Positions 8,703 through 17,385 of a DNA stretch of 64,000 nucleotides are shown here, in pieces. The position numbers were made by a program, and so were the translations under genes. This DNA comes from Vulgatibacter incomptus. Lineage in GTDB: Bacteria; Myxococcota; Myxococcia; Myxococcales; Vulgatibacteraceae. Position 1 is the stretch's first letter. Each line of letters starts with the position of its first letter. Under the pieces are notes generated by a model. It was not told the origin of the DNA. It did not search any database and saw nothing but the letters and a program-made list of their open reading frames with translations. The stretch lies in the NCBI RefSeq assembly GCF_001263175.1, contig NZ_CP012332.1:1609501-1673500 (forward strand), read 5' to 3'.

Positions 8703-9854
8703 TCAGCGCTTCTCCGCGACGAGCTCGAGCCGGTAGAAGAAGCCCAGGTCGGAGAGCGCGTAGATCGTGGACCCGATCGTTCCCGGCGGCGTCGAGAAGC
8801 CGGAGCCGGGATGGAAGCGCCCGAGGGGCTTCCCCGTCTCGGTGGCGGCGATCAGGATCCCCTCCGGACCGGACATGAGGACCACGCCGTTGATGACTAC
8901 GGGCCTCGTCACGAAGCTCTTGCCCAGATCGATGGTCCACGCGGGCGCGCCGCTGTCCGCCTGGAAGGCCCTGGCCTTCCCTGCCCCGCCGACGAGGAGG
9001 AGGCCGCCCGAGGGCGTGAGCGAAGCGGCACCCTGGGCATCGGCCCGCCAGCGGATCTTCCCGTTCGCCGCGTCATAGGCGTAGACGCCGTCGTTGAACA
9101 CCGTGGCGTAGACCACGCCGTTCTGGACGACCGGTGCGGCGAGGGAGTTCGGGAACTTCTCCAGCGAGCGCCCTGCCCCCTGCGTCTGCCAGATCACCCG
9201 GCCGTCCTCTGCGCCGAGGGCGACGACGGCGCCGTCGGAGAACCCGGCGTACACGCGGCCGTTGCTGAGCGTGATGGCGGTTCCGCCGTGGACGCCGAGG
9301 GCCGTGGGCGTGCTGCGGCGGTAGACCCAGAGCGGATCGCCGGTGGCCGGATCGAGGGCGTGGACTGCGTCGTGGTCCGTGCCGACGAAGACAGCCGAGT
9401 CCGTGACCGCCGCACGCGCGAGCACCTGCCCGCCGAGGTTCTGGGTGAAGAGGAATTCGCCGTTGAAGCGGTCGATACCGTAGAAGAAGCCGTCGGTCGT
9501 ACCGATGAACACGGCCTCTTCGCTGATCGCGGCGGAGCCGACGGGAGCCGCCTTGAGCTGGCGATTCCAGAGCTCCCGATCCCGCGCGTCGAACAGCCGG
9601 ACGAGGCCGTTCCGCGACCCCACGAAGACGTCGCCGTTGTCCGCCGCGACGGACGGGCCGGCGATCTCCCTGGGCTCGTAGCCGAGGAGCTCACGCTCGG
9701 TGAGCTCCTTCTTCCACTCGACCCTCACCACCCGGTGGCGGGTGGCGATGGCCCTGCCGCGCTTGACCTCCGGACGATCAGGGAGGCGCGAGGCCTCAGC
9801 GGCTCCGGAGAACGTCAGGAGCGTCGCCGCGGCGACCAGCGGCAGGGCGCGCAT
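8703..9854 (-). CDS. BamB-like outer-membrane PQQ-type beta-propeller protein
   Basis: The product is 383 aa. It has a Sec signal (MRALPLVAAATLLTFSGAAEA), then about seven PQQ-like blades such as GDVFVGSRNGLVRLFDAR, AVFVGTDHDAVHALDPATG and VVYATVFNDGVYAYDAANG. BamB is the propeller subunit of the outer-membrane protein assembly machine. No lipobox Cys is visible at the cleavage site, so it may be periplasmic instead of lipid-anchored. One base separates its start from the stop of the upstream TPR gene. That pairing matches the yfgM-bamB arrangement of proteobacteria, which supports the BamB assignment. Confidence 0.82.
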   Translation of the reverse strand: MRALPLVAAATLLTFSGAAEASRLPDRPEVKRGRAIATRHRVVRVEWKKELTERELLGYEPREIAGPSVAADNGDVFVGSRNGLVRLFDARDRELWNRQLKAAPVGSAAISEEAVFIGTTDGFFYGIDRFNGEFLFTQNLGGQVLARAAVTDSAVFVGTDHDAVHALDPATGDPLWVYRRSTPTALGVHGGTAITLSNGRVYAGFSDGAVVALGAEDGRVIWQTQGAGRSLEKFPNSLAAPVVQNGVVYATVFNDGVYAYDAANGKIRWRADAQGAASLTPSGGLLLVGGAGKARAFQADSGAPAWTIDLGKSFVTRPVVINGVVLMSGPEGILIAATETGKPLGRFHPGSGFSTPPGTIGSTIYALSDLGFFYRLELVAEKR

Positions 9855-9855
9855 G

Positions 9856-10638
9856 CTACTTCCCGTCGTCGGCTGCGGCCTGGGCGGCGGCAGGATGCCG
9901 GAAGTCGAGGGCGGCGAGGCGATCCGAGCTGCTGCGCGTCACCGGGCTCTCGGCGTAGCCGTCCTTGAGCTCCTGGTAGAGCTTGCGGGCGTCGTCCCAC
10001 TTCGACTGCTGCTCGAGGAGGCGCGCCTTCCCGAAGAGCGACCGGTCCTTGTAGGTCGGCGCCTCGGCGGCGAGGCGATCCATGGCGGCCATCGCGCCGT
10101 CGAAGTCCTTCTTGCCCTCGAGGGCGAGGGCCCGGCCCTCGAGCCCCATGAAGCGCAGGCTGTTGGAGCGAGGGGCCTTGGCGAGGAACTCGTCGTAGAG
10201 GGCGAGCGCCTCGTCGAAGCGGCCGAGCTTGAACTGCGCGTCGGCGAGGGAGAGCGTCGCGCCCATGGCGCTGCTCGAGCCGGCGTGATCCTTGCGCAGC
10301 TGGGTGAGGGCATCCGCCACGGCCTGCTGCTTGGCGGCCTCCGAGGGGAAGGTCTCCTCGGGCTTTTCACCGGCCTCGGCGGGAACGGCGGCGGGATGGG
10401 CGTCGACCCTCCGCTGCGCGAGCTCCAGCGCGCTGGAGAGCGCCCCGCCGGCGGTAGCGTCCACCTTCGCCTCCGAGCTGCCGAAGACGATACCCAGGGT
10501 GACGATCACGACGAGGGCGATGCCGCCCGCCGTCGCGGTCTCACGGGGATGCGTCTGCGTCCACTCCAACCACGATCCGGTCGTCGTCTCGAACTTGTCG
10601 GGGCTCTGCAGCTCCCGCTTGGTCATCTTGGTTGCCAA
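9856..10638 (-). CDS. YfgM-like membrane-anchored TPR protein
   Basis: The product is 260 aa. TTG 10638 is preferred over ATG 10626 because AGGAGG lies nine bases upstream of the TTG but 22 from the ATG. The layout is a short cytoplasmic N-terminus, one transmembrane segment (GGIALVVIVTLGIVFG), then periplasmic tetratricopeptide repeats (LSLADAQFKLGRFDEALALYDEFL and KARLLEQQSKWDDARKLYQEL). This is the architecture of YfgM, a periplasmic chaperone partner of the Sec translocon. It is the first gene of a four-gene minus-strand operon ending with the exonuclease gene. Confidence 0.82.
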   Translation of the reverse strand: MATKMTKRELQSPDKFETTTGSWLEWTQTHPRETATAGGIALVVIVTLGIVFGSSEAKVDATAGGALSSALELAQRRVDAHPAAVPAEAGEKPEETFPSEAAKQQAVADALTQLRKDHAGSSSAMGATLSLADAQFKLGRFDEALALYDEFLAKAPRSNSLRFMGLEGRALALEGKKDFDGAMAAMDRLAAEAPTYKDRSLFGKARLLEQQSKWDDARKLYQELKDGYAESPVTRSSSDRLAALDFRHPAAAQAAADDGK

Positions 10639-10678
10639 GGAATCGCGCCTCCTGGTTGGCGGCCTGAAAATCCGCGCA

Positions 10679-10707
10679 ACCGTAGAAAAACCCTGTTGGA
10701 ACGTCAA
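10679..10707 (-). promoter_or_regulatory. Sigma-70-type promoter for the yfgM-bamB operon
   Basis: Read on the minus strand, TTGACG (10707-10702) and TACGGT (10684-10679) are separated by 17 bases. The predicted transcript starts about 34 bases before TTG 10638. Confidence 0.55.
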
Positions 10708-10824
10708 CGGAGAACAGAACGCTCGATGGCGTGCGTTCGCATCCCGACGGCTCGGAGGACGGGCGAGCCGGCCGGTCCTGGCGAAGGTCGGCTCCATTGA
10801 CGTTTTGCACCTCGGGCTTGACCC

Positions 10825-11370
10825 ATGTCCGGGATCCGATCTTCGATGCCAGCCATGCGCTCGCTCCTTGCCTTGTCGATGTTCCTCCTTGCAGCCGTTC
10901 TTCCGATCGCTCCCGCGCGGGGCGACATCCTCCGCGTCGGCCTCGAGGGCGGCGTCATGGGGCCGGGCTTCGTCGGCGGCTCCATGACCGGTCCGGTGGG
11001 CCTGGCGACCGCGCGCATCGGCCTCGGCGGGCGGATGGCGCTGAGCGGAGGGGCCGGGATGCTCCGGCTGAACCCGGAAGTAGGAGATCCGACCACGGCC
11101 GCCTTCGTCCCCGTCACCCTCCAGCTCCGGTTGGACGTGGCGTCGATCACGCCCTACATCGGCGCGGGCGCGTCCTGGGTGCACGTCTTCAGCAAGGACT
11201 TGAATGGCGCTCCCGACTCGCTGAGCGCGCTGGTCGAAGCAGGCCTGGACGTTCCCCTCGCTCCCTTCCTGGCCGCCGGGCTCCACCTGATGTACGGCGG
11301 CCTCGGCGCGACCTCGGCGAGCTTCGGCGCGTCCACCCTGATCACGGCAGGTCTCTCGATCGGGATCTGA
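10825..11370 (+). CDS. Small outer-membrane beta-barrel-like protein
   Basis: The product is up to 181 aa. Three in-frame ATGs (10825, 10846, 10855) all lead into one Sec signal ending near LPIAPARG; none has a strong ribosome-binding site, so the start is uncertain. The mature part alternates short amphipathic strands with Gly-rich turns (LATARIGLGGRMALSGGAGML, FVPVTLQLRLDVASITPYIGAGASWVHVF) and ends with a strand (LITAGLSIGI). This suggests an 8-stranded barrel of the OmpW/OmpA-like type. It is transcribed opposite to its neighbours and splits der from yfgM-bamB. Confidence 0.7.
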   Translation: MSGIRSSMPAMRSLLALSMFLLAAVLPIAPARGDILRVGLEGGVMGPGFVGGSMTGPVGLATARIGLGGRMALSGGAGMLRLNPEVGDPTTAAFVPVTLQLRLDVASITPYIGAGASWVHVFSKDLNGAPDSLSALVEAGLDVPLAPFLAAGLHLMYGGLGATSASFGASTLITAGLSIGI

Positions 11371-11398
11371 GCGCTCGTGATGAATCTCACGAGCGCTC
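11369..11398. terminator. Bidirectional terminator
   Basis: A perfect 12-bp stem, GAGCGCTCGTGA with TCACGAGCGCTC and a 6-base loop, begins at the stop codon of the outer-membrane protein gene. It stands between two convergent genes. The next 25 bases (AGAGCCGAAGGAGCAGA) faintly resemble the core of the dispersed repeat described at 43050. Confidence 0.7.
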
Positions 11399-11452
11399 GC
11401 AGAGCCGAAGGAGCAGAGGAAACGGGTCGCGAACGCAGTCGCGTCGACGCGG

Positions 11453-12877
11453 CTATCGCCGCGGCCGCGTCCTGCCCGCCGCCTTCTCCTTCACCCGCTT
11501 CGGAGGCGGCCTCAGCGAGGCCTTCCGCTTGAAGACGAGCCGGAGCGGCACCTCGAGCTCGAAGACCTCCCGCAGCTTGTTCGCCACGTAGCGGCGGTAC
11601 TCGGGCGGAACGAGGTCGGGCCGGTTCGTCTGGACCACGAAGGTCGGCGGTCGGATCCCGACCTGCGCGATGTAATAGACCCGCGCACGCTGCCCGCCCA
11701 CCACTGGCAGGCCGTGGTGGTTGGAGATGTCCTCGAGGAGCCGGTTGAGCTTGGGCGTCGGCACCCGCGACGACGCTTGGTCGAAGAGGCGCACGGCGCG
11801 GTCGAGCACGCCCTTCACGTGGGCGCCGGTGAGGGCCGAGACGAAGATGGACGGCGCGAAGGCGAGGAAGGGCATCTTCCAGACGAGGTCGTCGCGGAAG
11901 GTCTGGGCCTTCTTCGCGTCACCCGCGACGAGATCCCACTTGTTGACGACCACGATGACCGGCTTGCCCTGCTCCACCGCGAGGCTGGCGATCTTCAGGT
12001 CCTGCTCCACCGCCATCTCGGTCGCGTCGAGGAGCATCACCACTACGTCCGAGGCCTCGGCCGCCTTCAGCGCCCGCACCACCGAGTAGGCCTCGACGCG
12101 CATGGCGATCGAGCGCTTGCGGCGGATGCCCGCGGTGTCGGTGAGGATGAAGTGCCGGCCCTTGTGCTCGAGCTCCGCGTCGACCGGATCGCGGGTGGTG
12201 CCGGCGATCGGGCTGGTGACGAAGCGCTCCTCGCCGATGAGCTGGTTGACGAGGGTGCTCTTGCCGACGTTCGGCCTGCCGATGATCGCGAGGCGGATCG
12301 GCCGTGCGGCCAGGTCCTCCACCACCTCCTCGGTGGCCTCCTCGTCCAACGCCTCGGGCACAGGCTCAGGCTCAGGGGCGGGCGGCAGCGCCGTCATCAC
12401 GGCGTCCAGGAGATCCTCGGTGCCGCGGCCGTGCTCGGCGGACACCGGGAGGATCCGATCGATCCCGAAGCGATGGAACTCGGAGAGGAAGCCCTCCTCC
12501 TCCCGCTTGAAGGAGTCGATCTTGTTCACGGCGAGGAAGAGCGGCTTCCCGCTTCGGCGCACCATCGACGCGATGTCCACGTCGACACCGGTGGGCCCCT
12601 CGTGGCCGTCGACCACGAGGAGCACCGCCTGGGCCTCGTCGATCGCGAGCTGCGCCTGGTCGCGCACCTGCTGGATCAGCCGGTCGGGCGTATCGGGCTC
12701 GAAACCGCCCGTGTCCACCAGGAGGAATCGCCGCCCCCCGTGCTCCGCCTCGAAGTAGTTGCGATCCCGGGTTACGCCCGGGAGGTCTTCGACGATCGCC
12801 ACCCTCTTGCCGATGATCCGGTTGAAGAGGGTCGACTTGCCCACGTTGGGCCTGCCGACGATGGCCACCACCGGCAT
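11453..12877 (-). CDS. der: GTPase Der (EngA), ribosome assembly
   Basis: The product is 474 aa with the two tandem G domains that define Der. The first has GRPNVGKSTLFNRI (about residue 7), DTGGF and NKID. The second has GRPNVGKSTLVNQL (about residue 190), DTAGI and NKWD. A KH-like C-terminal domain ends in a basic tail (KEKAAGRTRPRR). Der acts in 50S subunit maturation. ATG 12877 (MPVVAIVG) is the usual family start; a GTG at 12895 overlaps the era stop as GTGA and would add six residues. It follows era in the same operon. Confidence 0.95.
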   Translation of the reverse strand: MPVVAIVGRPNVGKSTLFNRIIGKRVAIVEDLPGVTRDRNYFEAEHGGRRFLLVDTGGFEPDTPDRLIQQVRDQAQLAIDEAQAVLLVVDGHEGPTGVDVDIASMVRRSGKPLFLAVNKIDSFKREEEGFLSEFHRFGIDRILPVSAEHGRGTEDLLDAVMTALPPAPEPEPVPEALDEEATEEVVEDLAARPIRLAIIGRPNVGKSTLVNQLIGEERFVTSPIAGTTRDPVDAELEHKGRHFILTDTAGIRRKRSIAMRVEAYSVVRALKAAEASDVVVMLLDATEMAVEQDLKIASLAVEQGKPVIVVVNKWDLVAGDAKKAQTFRDDLVWKMPFLAFAPSIFVSALTGAHVKGVLDRAVRLFDQASSRVPTPKLNRLLEDISNHHGLPVVGGQRARVYYIAQVGIRPPTFVVQTNRPDLVPPEYRRYVANKLREVFELEVPLRLVFKRKASLRPPPKRVKEKAAGRTRPRR

Positions 12878-12891
12878 GACTCGAGCTGCGC

Positions 12892-13842
12892 TCACGATCC
12901 GTACCCCAGGCGCCGAAGCGCATCCTGCCTCTCGCTCCAACGAGGCTCGACCGAGACCTGCAGCGCGAGGAAGACCTTGCAGCCAAGCAGGCGCTCCATC
13001 TCCTTGCGCGATCCGGTGCCGATCTTCTTGAGCATCTCGCCCTTGCTGCCGATCAGGATCGCCTTCTGCGAGTCCCGCTCCACGAAGATCCGCGCGAAGA
13101 TCCGCACCAGCCCGCGGCCGTCGCGCTCGGACTCGTCGAAGTCCTCGATCACCACCGCGGTGCTGTAGGGAACCTCCTGGTGCGTGGTCCGGAGGATCTG
13201 CTCGCGGACGTACTCCGACGCGATGAAGCGCTCGGCCAGGTCCGTGAGCATGTCCTCGGCGAAGATCGCCGGACCCTCGGGGAGGTGCTCGCCGATGGTG
13301 TGCAGCAGGCTCTCGACGCCGTCGCCCTTCAGGGCCGACAGCGGGAAGATCGTCGCGCCCGGGAGCTCCGCCTGCCACGCCTGGATCACGGGCAGCAGCA
13401 TCTCCTTGGGGATCGTGTCGATCTTGTTGATCCCGAGGATCGCCGGCTTTCCGCTCGCCCGGAGCCTCTCGAGGATGAACTGGTTGGCCTCGCCGATCTC
13501 CACCCGGAAGCCCGAGGGCGACGAGGAGTCCTTCATCAGCCCGGGCTCGATCAGATAGAGGACGACGTCCACCTCGGAGAGGATCCCGAGGGCCTGATCG
13601 ACCATGAAGCGGTTGAGGCTGCCCTTGGCGCGGTGGATACCGGGGGTGTCGAAGAGCGCCACCTGCAGCTCGGGGCGGTTCAGCACCCCGAGCACGCGGT
13701 TCCGCGTCGTCTGCGGCTTCGAGCTGACGATCGCGAGCTTCTCCCCGATCAGGCGGTTGAGCAGCGTGCTCTTGCCTACGTTCGGTCGCCCGATGATCGC
13801 GCAAAAACCGGCGCGATGCGGCAAATCGTCACGCTTCCTCAC
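12892..13842 (-). CDS. era: GTPase Era
   Basis: The product is about 316 aa. It has one G domain with GRPNVGKSTLLNRLIG, TTRNRVLG, DTPGIH and NKID, followed by a KH domain with the GSKG loop (AILIGSKGEMLKKIG). Era binds the 3' end of 16S rRNA during 30S assembly. GTG 13842 is preferred because GGAG sits six bases upstream; a TTG at 13845 is also in frame. der follows immediately. rnc and a cyclophilin gene are upstream on the same strand, a variant of the common rnc-era operon. Confidence 0.95.
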   Translation of the reverse strand: MRKRDDLPHRAGFCAIIGRPNVGKSTLLNRLIGEKLAIVSSKPQTTRNRVLGVLNRPELQVALFDTPGIHRAKGSLNRFMVDQALGILSEVDVVLYLIEPGLMKDSSSPSGFRVEIGEANQFILERLRASGKPAILGINKIDTIPKEMLLPVIQAWQAELPGATIFPLSALKGDGVESLLHTIGEHLPEGPAIFAEDMLTDLAERFIASEYVREQILRTTHQEVPYSTAVVIEDFDESERDGRGLVRIFARIFVERDSQKAILIGSKGEMLKKIGTGSRKEMERLLGCKVFLALQVSVEPRWSERQDALRRLGYGS

Positions 13843-13896
13843 CAAATCTCCAACCGTCCGATCCGGATTCTCCGCCCAACGCAGGGAGGAACCGAT

Positions 13897-14421
13897 TCAG
13901 GCGCCTCCGCCGGTGATCACGAGCTTCTCGAGGACCACGTCCTGCTGCGGCCGGTCGTTGGGGCCGCAGGCTACGCGAGCGATCGCGCGGACCACTTCCA
14001 TTCCCTCGATCACCTCACCGAAGATCGTGTGCCGGCCGTTCAGCCAGGGCGTCGCGATCTCGGTGATGAAGAACTGGGAGCCGTTCGTGTTGGGGCCCGC
14101 GTTCGCCATGGCCAGGAGGCCCGGCTTGTCGAACTTGCGGCCGCTCTGGAACTCGTCCTCGAACTTGTAGCCGGGCCCGCCGGTGCCGCGGCCGAGGGGA
14201 TCGCCGGCCTGGATCATGAACTCGGGGATCACCCGGTGGAAGATCGTCCCATCGTAGAGGGGCTTCTTCGTCTTCATGCCCGTGCGCGGGTCGGTCCACT
14301 CCTTCTCGCCGGTCGCGAGGCCCACGAAGTTCGCCACCGTCTTCGGCGCGTCCTCGGGGAAAAGGCGGACCACGATGGTCCCGAGGGAGGTCTCGAAAGT
14401 CGCGAGATTGGCTTCGTTCAT
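13897..14421 (-). CDS. Cyclophilin-type peptidyl-prolyl cis-trans isomerase
   Basis: The product is 174 aa. ATG 14421 ([14 protein letters not shown]) is chosen because the upstream in-frame residues are low-complexity Arg/Pro. Typical cyclophilin motifs are [21 protein letters not shown] (catalytic Arg and Phe/Met), [10 protein letters not shown] and [16 protein letters not shown]. No signal peptide is present, so it is cytoplasmic. It lies between rnc and era on the same strand, 50 bp before era. Confidence 0.94.
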   Translation of the reverse strand: MNEANLATFETSLGTIVVRLFPEDAPKTVANFVGLATGEKEWTDPRTGMKTKKPLYDGTIFHRVIPEFMIQAGDPLGRGTGGPGYKFEDEFQSGRKFDKPGLLAMANAGPNTNGSQFFITEIATPWLNGRHTIFGEVIEGMEVVRAIARVACGPNDRPQQDVVLEKLVITGGGA

Positions 14422-14574
14422 GGCCTTGGTCCACCTTCTGCCCATACGACGGGCACACGGGCTATGCGCAGGGGCGCGGAATCTAGGCCGCGGACCCCCT
14501 GCTGGCAAGCACGAAACATCCGACCGTGTCGACTTCGTTCCGGGCCCGATCGCGCTTAGACGGGCAGCCGGCCT

Positions 14575-15267
14575 CTACCGATCGCCGAGGGCCCCGATGG
14601 CCTCCCGGGCGGCGAGCTGCTCGGCGTCCTTCTTGGAACGGCCCTCGCCCCTCCCGAAGAGGGTTTCCCCGACCCAGAGCTCGACGGAGAAGACCTTGGC
14701 GTGGTCGGGCCCCCGCTCCTCCACGAGGCGGTAGCGCGGCGCGGCACCGAGCCTCGCCTGGGCGAGCTCCTGCATCTGCGTCTTGAAATCGCGGTTCGCC
14801 AGGGACGTGCCGGCCCTCTCGAGGGAGGGAAGGAAGAGCCGGTCGACCACCGCGAGGACCTTCGGAAGCCCGCCGTCCAGATAGAGGACGGCGATCACCG
14901 CCTCGAGCGCGTCGGCCAGGAGGCTGGGCTTGGTGCGCCCGCCCGAGAGCTCCTCTCCCCTGCCCAGGAAGAGCAGCTCCCCGAGCCCGATCGAGGTCGC
15001 GACCTCGAAGAGGCCCTCTTCGTCGACGATCGAGGCCCGAAGCTTCGAGAGCGTCCCCTCGCTCGCCTCCGGGAAGCGCTCCATGAGCCGCTGGCCGATC
15101 GCCAGGTCGATCACGGCGTCGCCGAGGAACTCCAGGCGTTCGTTGTCCAACAGCCCCTCGCCGCGGTGCTCGTTGACGTAGCTCTTGTGCGTCAACGCCG
15201 CGAGGGCGGTCTGGCGATCCGGCAGCGGGATCTGGAGGCGCTGCTCGAGCTGTGCGACGGGATCCAT
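14575..15267 (-). CDS. rnc: Ribonuclease III
   Basis: The product is 230 aa. The RNase III signature NERLEFLGDAVIDLAI is at about residues 42-57, with the second-site Asp/Glu in LADALEAVIAVLYLDGG. A double-stranded RNA-binding domain fills the C-terminus (DFKTQMQELAQARL, then GRSKKDAEQLAAREAIGAL). The enzyme processes rRNA precursors. Its position upstream of era on the same strand is conserved across many bacteria. The 153 bases between it and the cyclophilin gene show no further gene. Confidence 0.95.
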   Translation of the reverse strand: MDPVAQLEQRLQIPLPDRQTALAALTHKSYVNEHRGEGLLDNERLEFLGDAVIDLAIGQRLMERFPEASEGTLSKLRASIVDEEGLFEVATSIGLGELLFLGRGEELSGGRTKPSLLADALEAVIAVLYLDGGLPKVLAVVDRLFLPSLERAGTSLANRDFKTQMQELAQARLGAAPRYRLVEERGPDHAKVFSVELWVGETLFGRGEGRSKKDAEQLAAREAIGALGDR

Positions 15268-15442
15268 GGGCGCAGCGGAATCCTACGTTCCCGGCCCGCC
15301 CGATAGGAAGCGCTTTCGGCTCCGAGGATTCCCACGCGAAGAGCCTCTCGGGACGGTTTTCCTGGGGTTCCCCTTTGCGCTCGATCTGCTAGGAAGCCCT
15401 CGGACCGGCGAACCGAGCCACCATCTCGAAGAGAGAGCCTGC

Positions 15443-16288
15443 ATGAGATCCTTCCTGATCGCCTTCGTCGCGCTCGCATCGGCGTCCAGCGCGAGCGCCG
15501 CGCCCGCCGACGAGCTGGAGGCGCGCGCCAAGACCTTGACCGTCCCGGGCGCCAAGAGCCCAGAGACCGACCAGACGGTGAAGCTGGTCGCCGAGCTCGG
15601 GACCGCCCTGGCGCGAGGCAACACCGAGACCTTCCACATCCACACCAGCGGTCGCCTGACCATCGCCCCCGGCAGGGATTGGGTCCTCGAGACCTTCGGC
15701 CACGCGCTCTTCGAGGAGTCACGCGGGTCGACCACCGCCAACAACTGGGGTCTCTCGCAGCGGGGCGATCGTTTCGTCTCCGAGCGGGTCTCGATCTTCG
15801 CGGCGGGCCAGGCCGAGAGGGACGTCTTCGCGGGCATCAAGATCCTGCTGGCGGCCCAGGTCGGCGCGACCTACCTCGCGTGGGAGACCCGCGATCCGGA
15901 GAAGGCCGAGCTGATCACCAACCGGCTCCGGCTCGAGCTCGGCGGCTACGGTGCCCGGGAGAACTTCACGCTCTCCCCGGCCGCCCCTCCCGACGCGGTC
16001 CTGACCGCGAACGACCGGAACATCTGGGCGTCCCGCGTCGCGGTCTCCTACCTCCACGCCCTCTCCCGGACCTCCACCTTCGGTTTGGATTCCGAATACA
16101 TCCAGGACTACAACGACACCGCCAACGTGGTCGTGAACACCAGCGGGTACGTGGCCGCCGCGATCAACGACAGCTTCGCGCTCAAGCTCACGGCGACCCA
16201 CCGATTCGACAACGTCCCGGCCGAGGCCCAGCCGCCGCTCAAGAAGAACGACTTCCTGCTCACGGCGGGCCTGGTCGTCACGCTTTAA
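15443..16288 (+). CDS. DUF481 (YdiY-like) outer-membrane protein
   Basis: The product is 281 aa. ATG 15443 follows GAGAG and opens a Sec signal (MRSFLIAFVALASASSASA). The mature part is a series of beta-strands ending in a hydrophobic final strand (FLLTAGLVVTL). Segments such as LVAELGTALARGNTETFHIHTSGRL and GDRFVSERVSIFAAGQAERDVFAGIKI fit DUF481 beta-barrels. The family function is unknown; E. coli YdiY is acid-induced. It is divergent from rnc with about 175 bp between. Confidence 0.82.
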   Translation: MRSFLIAFVALASASSASAAPADELEARAKTLTVPGAKSPETDQTVKLVAELGTALARGNTETFHIHTSGRLTIAPGRDWVLETFGHALFEESRGSTTANNWGLSQRGDRFVSERVSIFAAGQAERDVFAGIKILLAAQVGATYLAWETRDPEKAELITNRLRLELGGYGARENFTLSPAAPPDAVLTANDRNIWASRVAVSYLHALSRTSTFGLDSEYIQDYNDTANVVVNTSGYVAAAINDSFALKLTATHRFDNVPAEAQPPLKKNDFLLTAGLVVTL

Positions 16289-16293
16289 CGGAA

Positions 16294-16323
16294 GAGGGGG
16301 CGCGCCTGCTCGAGCGCCCCCTT
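16294..16323. terminator. Bidirectional terminator
   Basis: GGGGGCGC (16296-16303) pairs with GCGCCCCC (16314-16321), flanked by AG and TT for extra pairs. It lies between the convergent DUF481 and meaB genes. Confidence 0.7.
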
Positions 16324-16337
16324 CTCGACGCAGGGAC

Positions 16338-17378
16338 CTACCGCAGCCGCGCGGCGATGGTCTCCACCAGCGTGTAGGGATCCGCCTCGCGGCGAGCGAT
16401 GCGCGTGGCCAGCTCGTCGAGCTCGCCCTGCTCCTCGGCGATGCGCTCCAGCGCAGACGCGACCAGCCGCTCCCGAAGGATCGCGAGGAACTCGGCCCGG
16501 GCGCGGGTGGCCTCCCGGGCGAGCCTGCCGCCGGCCTTCTCCAGGTGCGCCCGGTGCTTCTCGATCGTCGCCACCAGATCGTCGAAACCCTTGTCGCGGG
16601 TCGCGATGGTCCGGACGATCTCCGGCTCCCAGGTGAAATCGTCGGCGCGGGCCTGGGCCGGCGTGGTCGCGTGGAAGCGATGGAGCGAGTCGTGATCCGT
16701 CGGCATCGTGACGTGCCGCAGCTCGATCATCCCTCGGAGCTCGCGCTCCGTGCGATCCACGCCCGGCCGGTCGGCCTTGTTGATCGCGAAGACGTCGGCG
16801 ACCTCGAGGATCCCCGCCTTGATCGCCTGGATGTCGTCGCCCATGCCGGGGACGACCACGACGATGGTGGTGTGGGCCAGGGAGGCGACGTCGATCTCGT
16901 CCTGGCCGACGCCGACGGTCTCGACGAGGATCACGTCCTTGCCCATGGCGTCCATCACCCGGATCACGTCCGAGCTGGACCGGGAGAGGCCGCCCAGCGA
17001 ACCGCGGGTCGCCAGCGAGCGGATGAAGACGCCGGGGTCGAGGGCGTGGTCCTGCATCCGGATCCGATCGCCGAGGATCGCGCCGCCGGAGAAGGGGCTG
17101 GTCGGATCGATCGCCACCACGCCGACCGTCTTGCCGGCCTTGCGGTAGTGGGCGATCAGCCGATCCGTGATGCTCGACTTGCCCGCGCCGGGGCTCCCCG
17201 TGATCCCGACGATGTAGGCGCCGCCGGTGGAGGGAAAGAGCGCCCGCAGCACCTCGACGGCGGCGGGATCGCGATCGTCGAGGCCGCGCATGAGCCGCGC
17301 CGCGGCCCGGATGTCGCCTCCCAGCACCTTCTCGGCGATCGCCTGGGCGTCGCCGTCCTTCCGCACCACCTTCGCCAT
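16338..17378 (-). CDS. meaB: Methylmalonyl-CoA mutase-associated GTPase MeaB
   Basis: The product is 346 aa, a G3E-family GTPase. The Walker A is GITGSPGAGKSS (about residue 59), followed by AIDPTSPFSGGAILGDRIRM, VETVGVGQDEIDVA and NKADRPG. MeaB protects and loads the B12-dependent methylmalonyl-CoA mutase. It is the last gene of a three-gene operon; seven bases separate it from the acyl-CoA dehydrogenase gene. The mutase itself is not in the window. Confidence 0.95.
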   Translation of the reverse strand: MAKVVRKDGDAQAIAEKVLGGDIRAAARLMRGLDDRDPAAVEVLRALFPSTGGAYIVGITGSPGAGKSSITDRLIAHYRKAGKTVGVVAIDPTSPFSGGAILGDRIRMQDHALDPGVFIRSLATRGSLGGLSRSSSDVIRVMDAMGKDVILVETVGVGQDEIDVASLAHTTIVVVVPGMGDDIQAIKAGILEVADVFAINKADRPGVDRTERELRGMIELRHVTMPTDHDSLHRFHATTPAQARADDFTWEPEIVRTIATRDKGFDDLVATIEKHRAHLEKAGGRLAREATRARAEFLAILRERLVASALERIAEEQGELDELATRIARREADPYTLVETIAARLR

Positions 17379-17385
17379 CCCGTAC

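Noticed and set aside
11399-11452. Fourth copy of the composite repeat
   Set aside because: Only about 17 bases resemble the core and the long hairpin has a different foot sequence; treated as a terminator instead.
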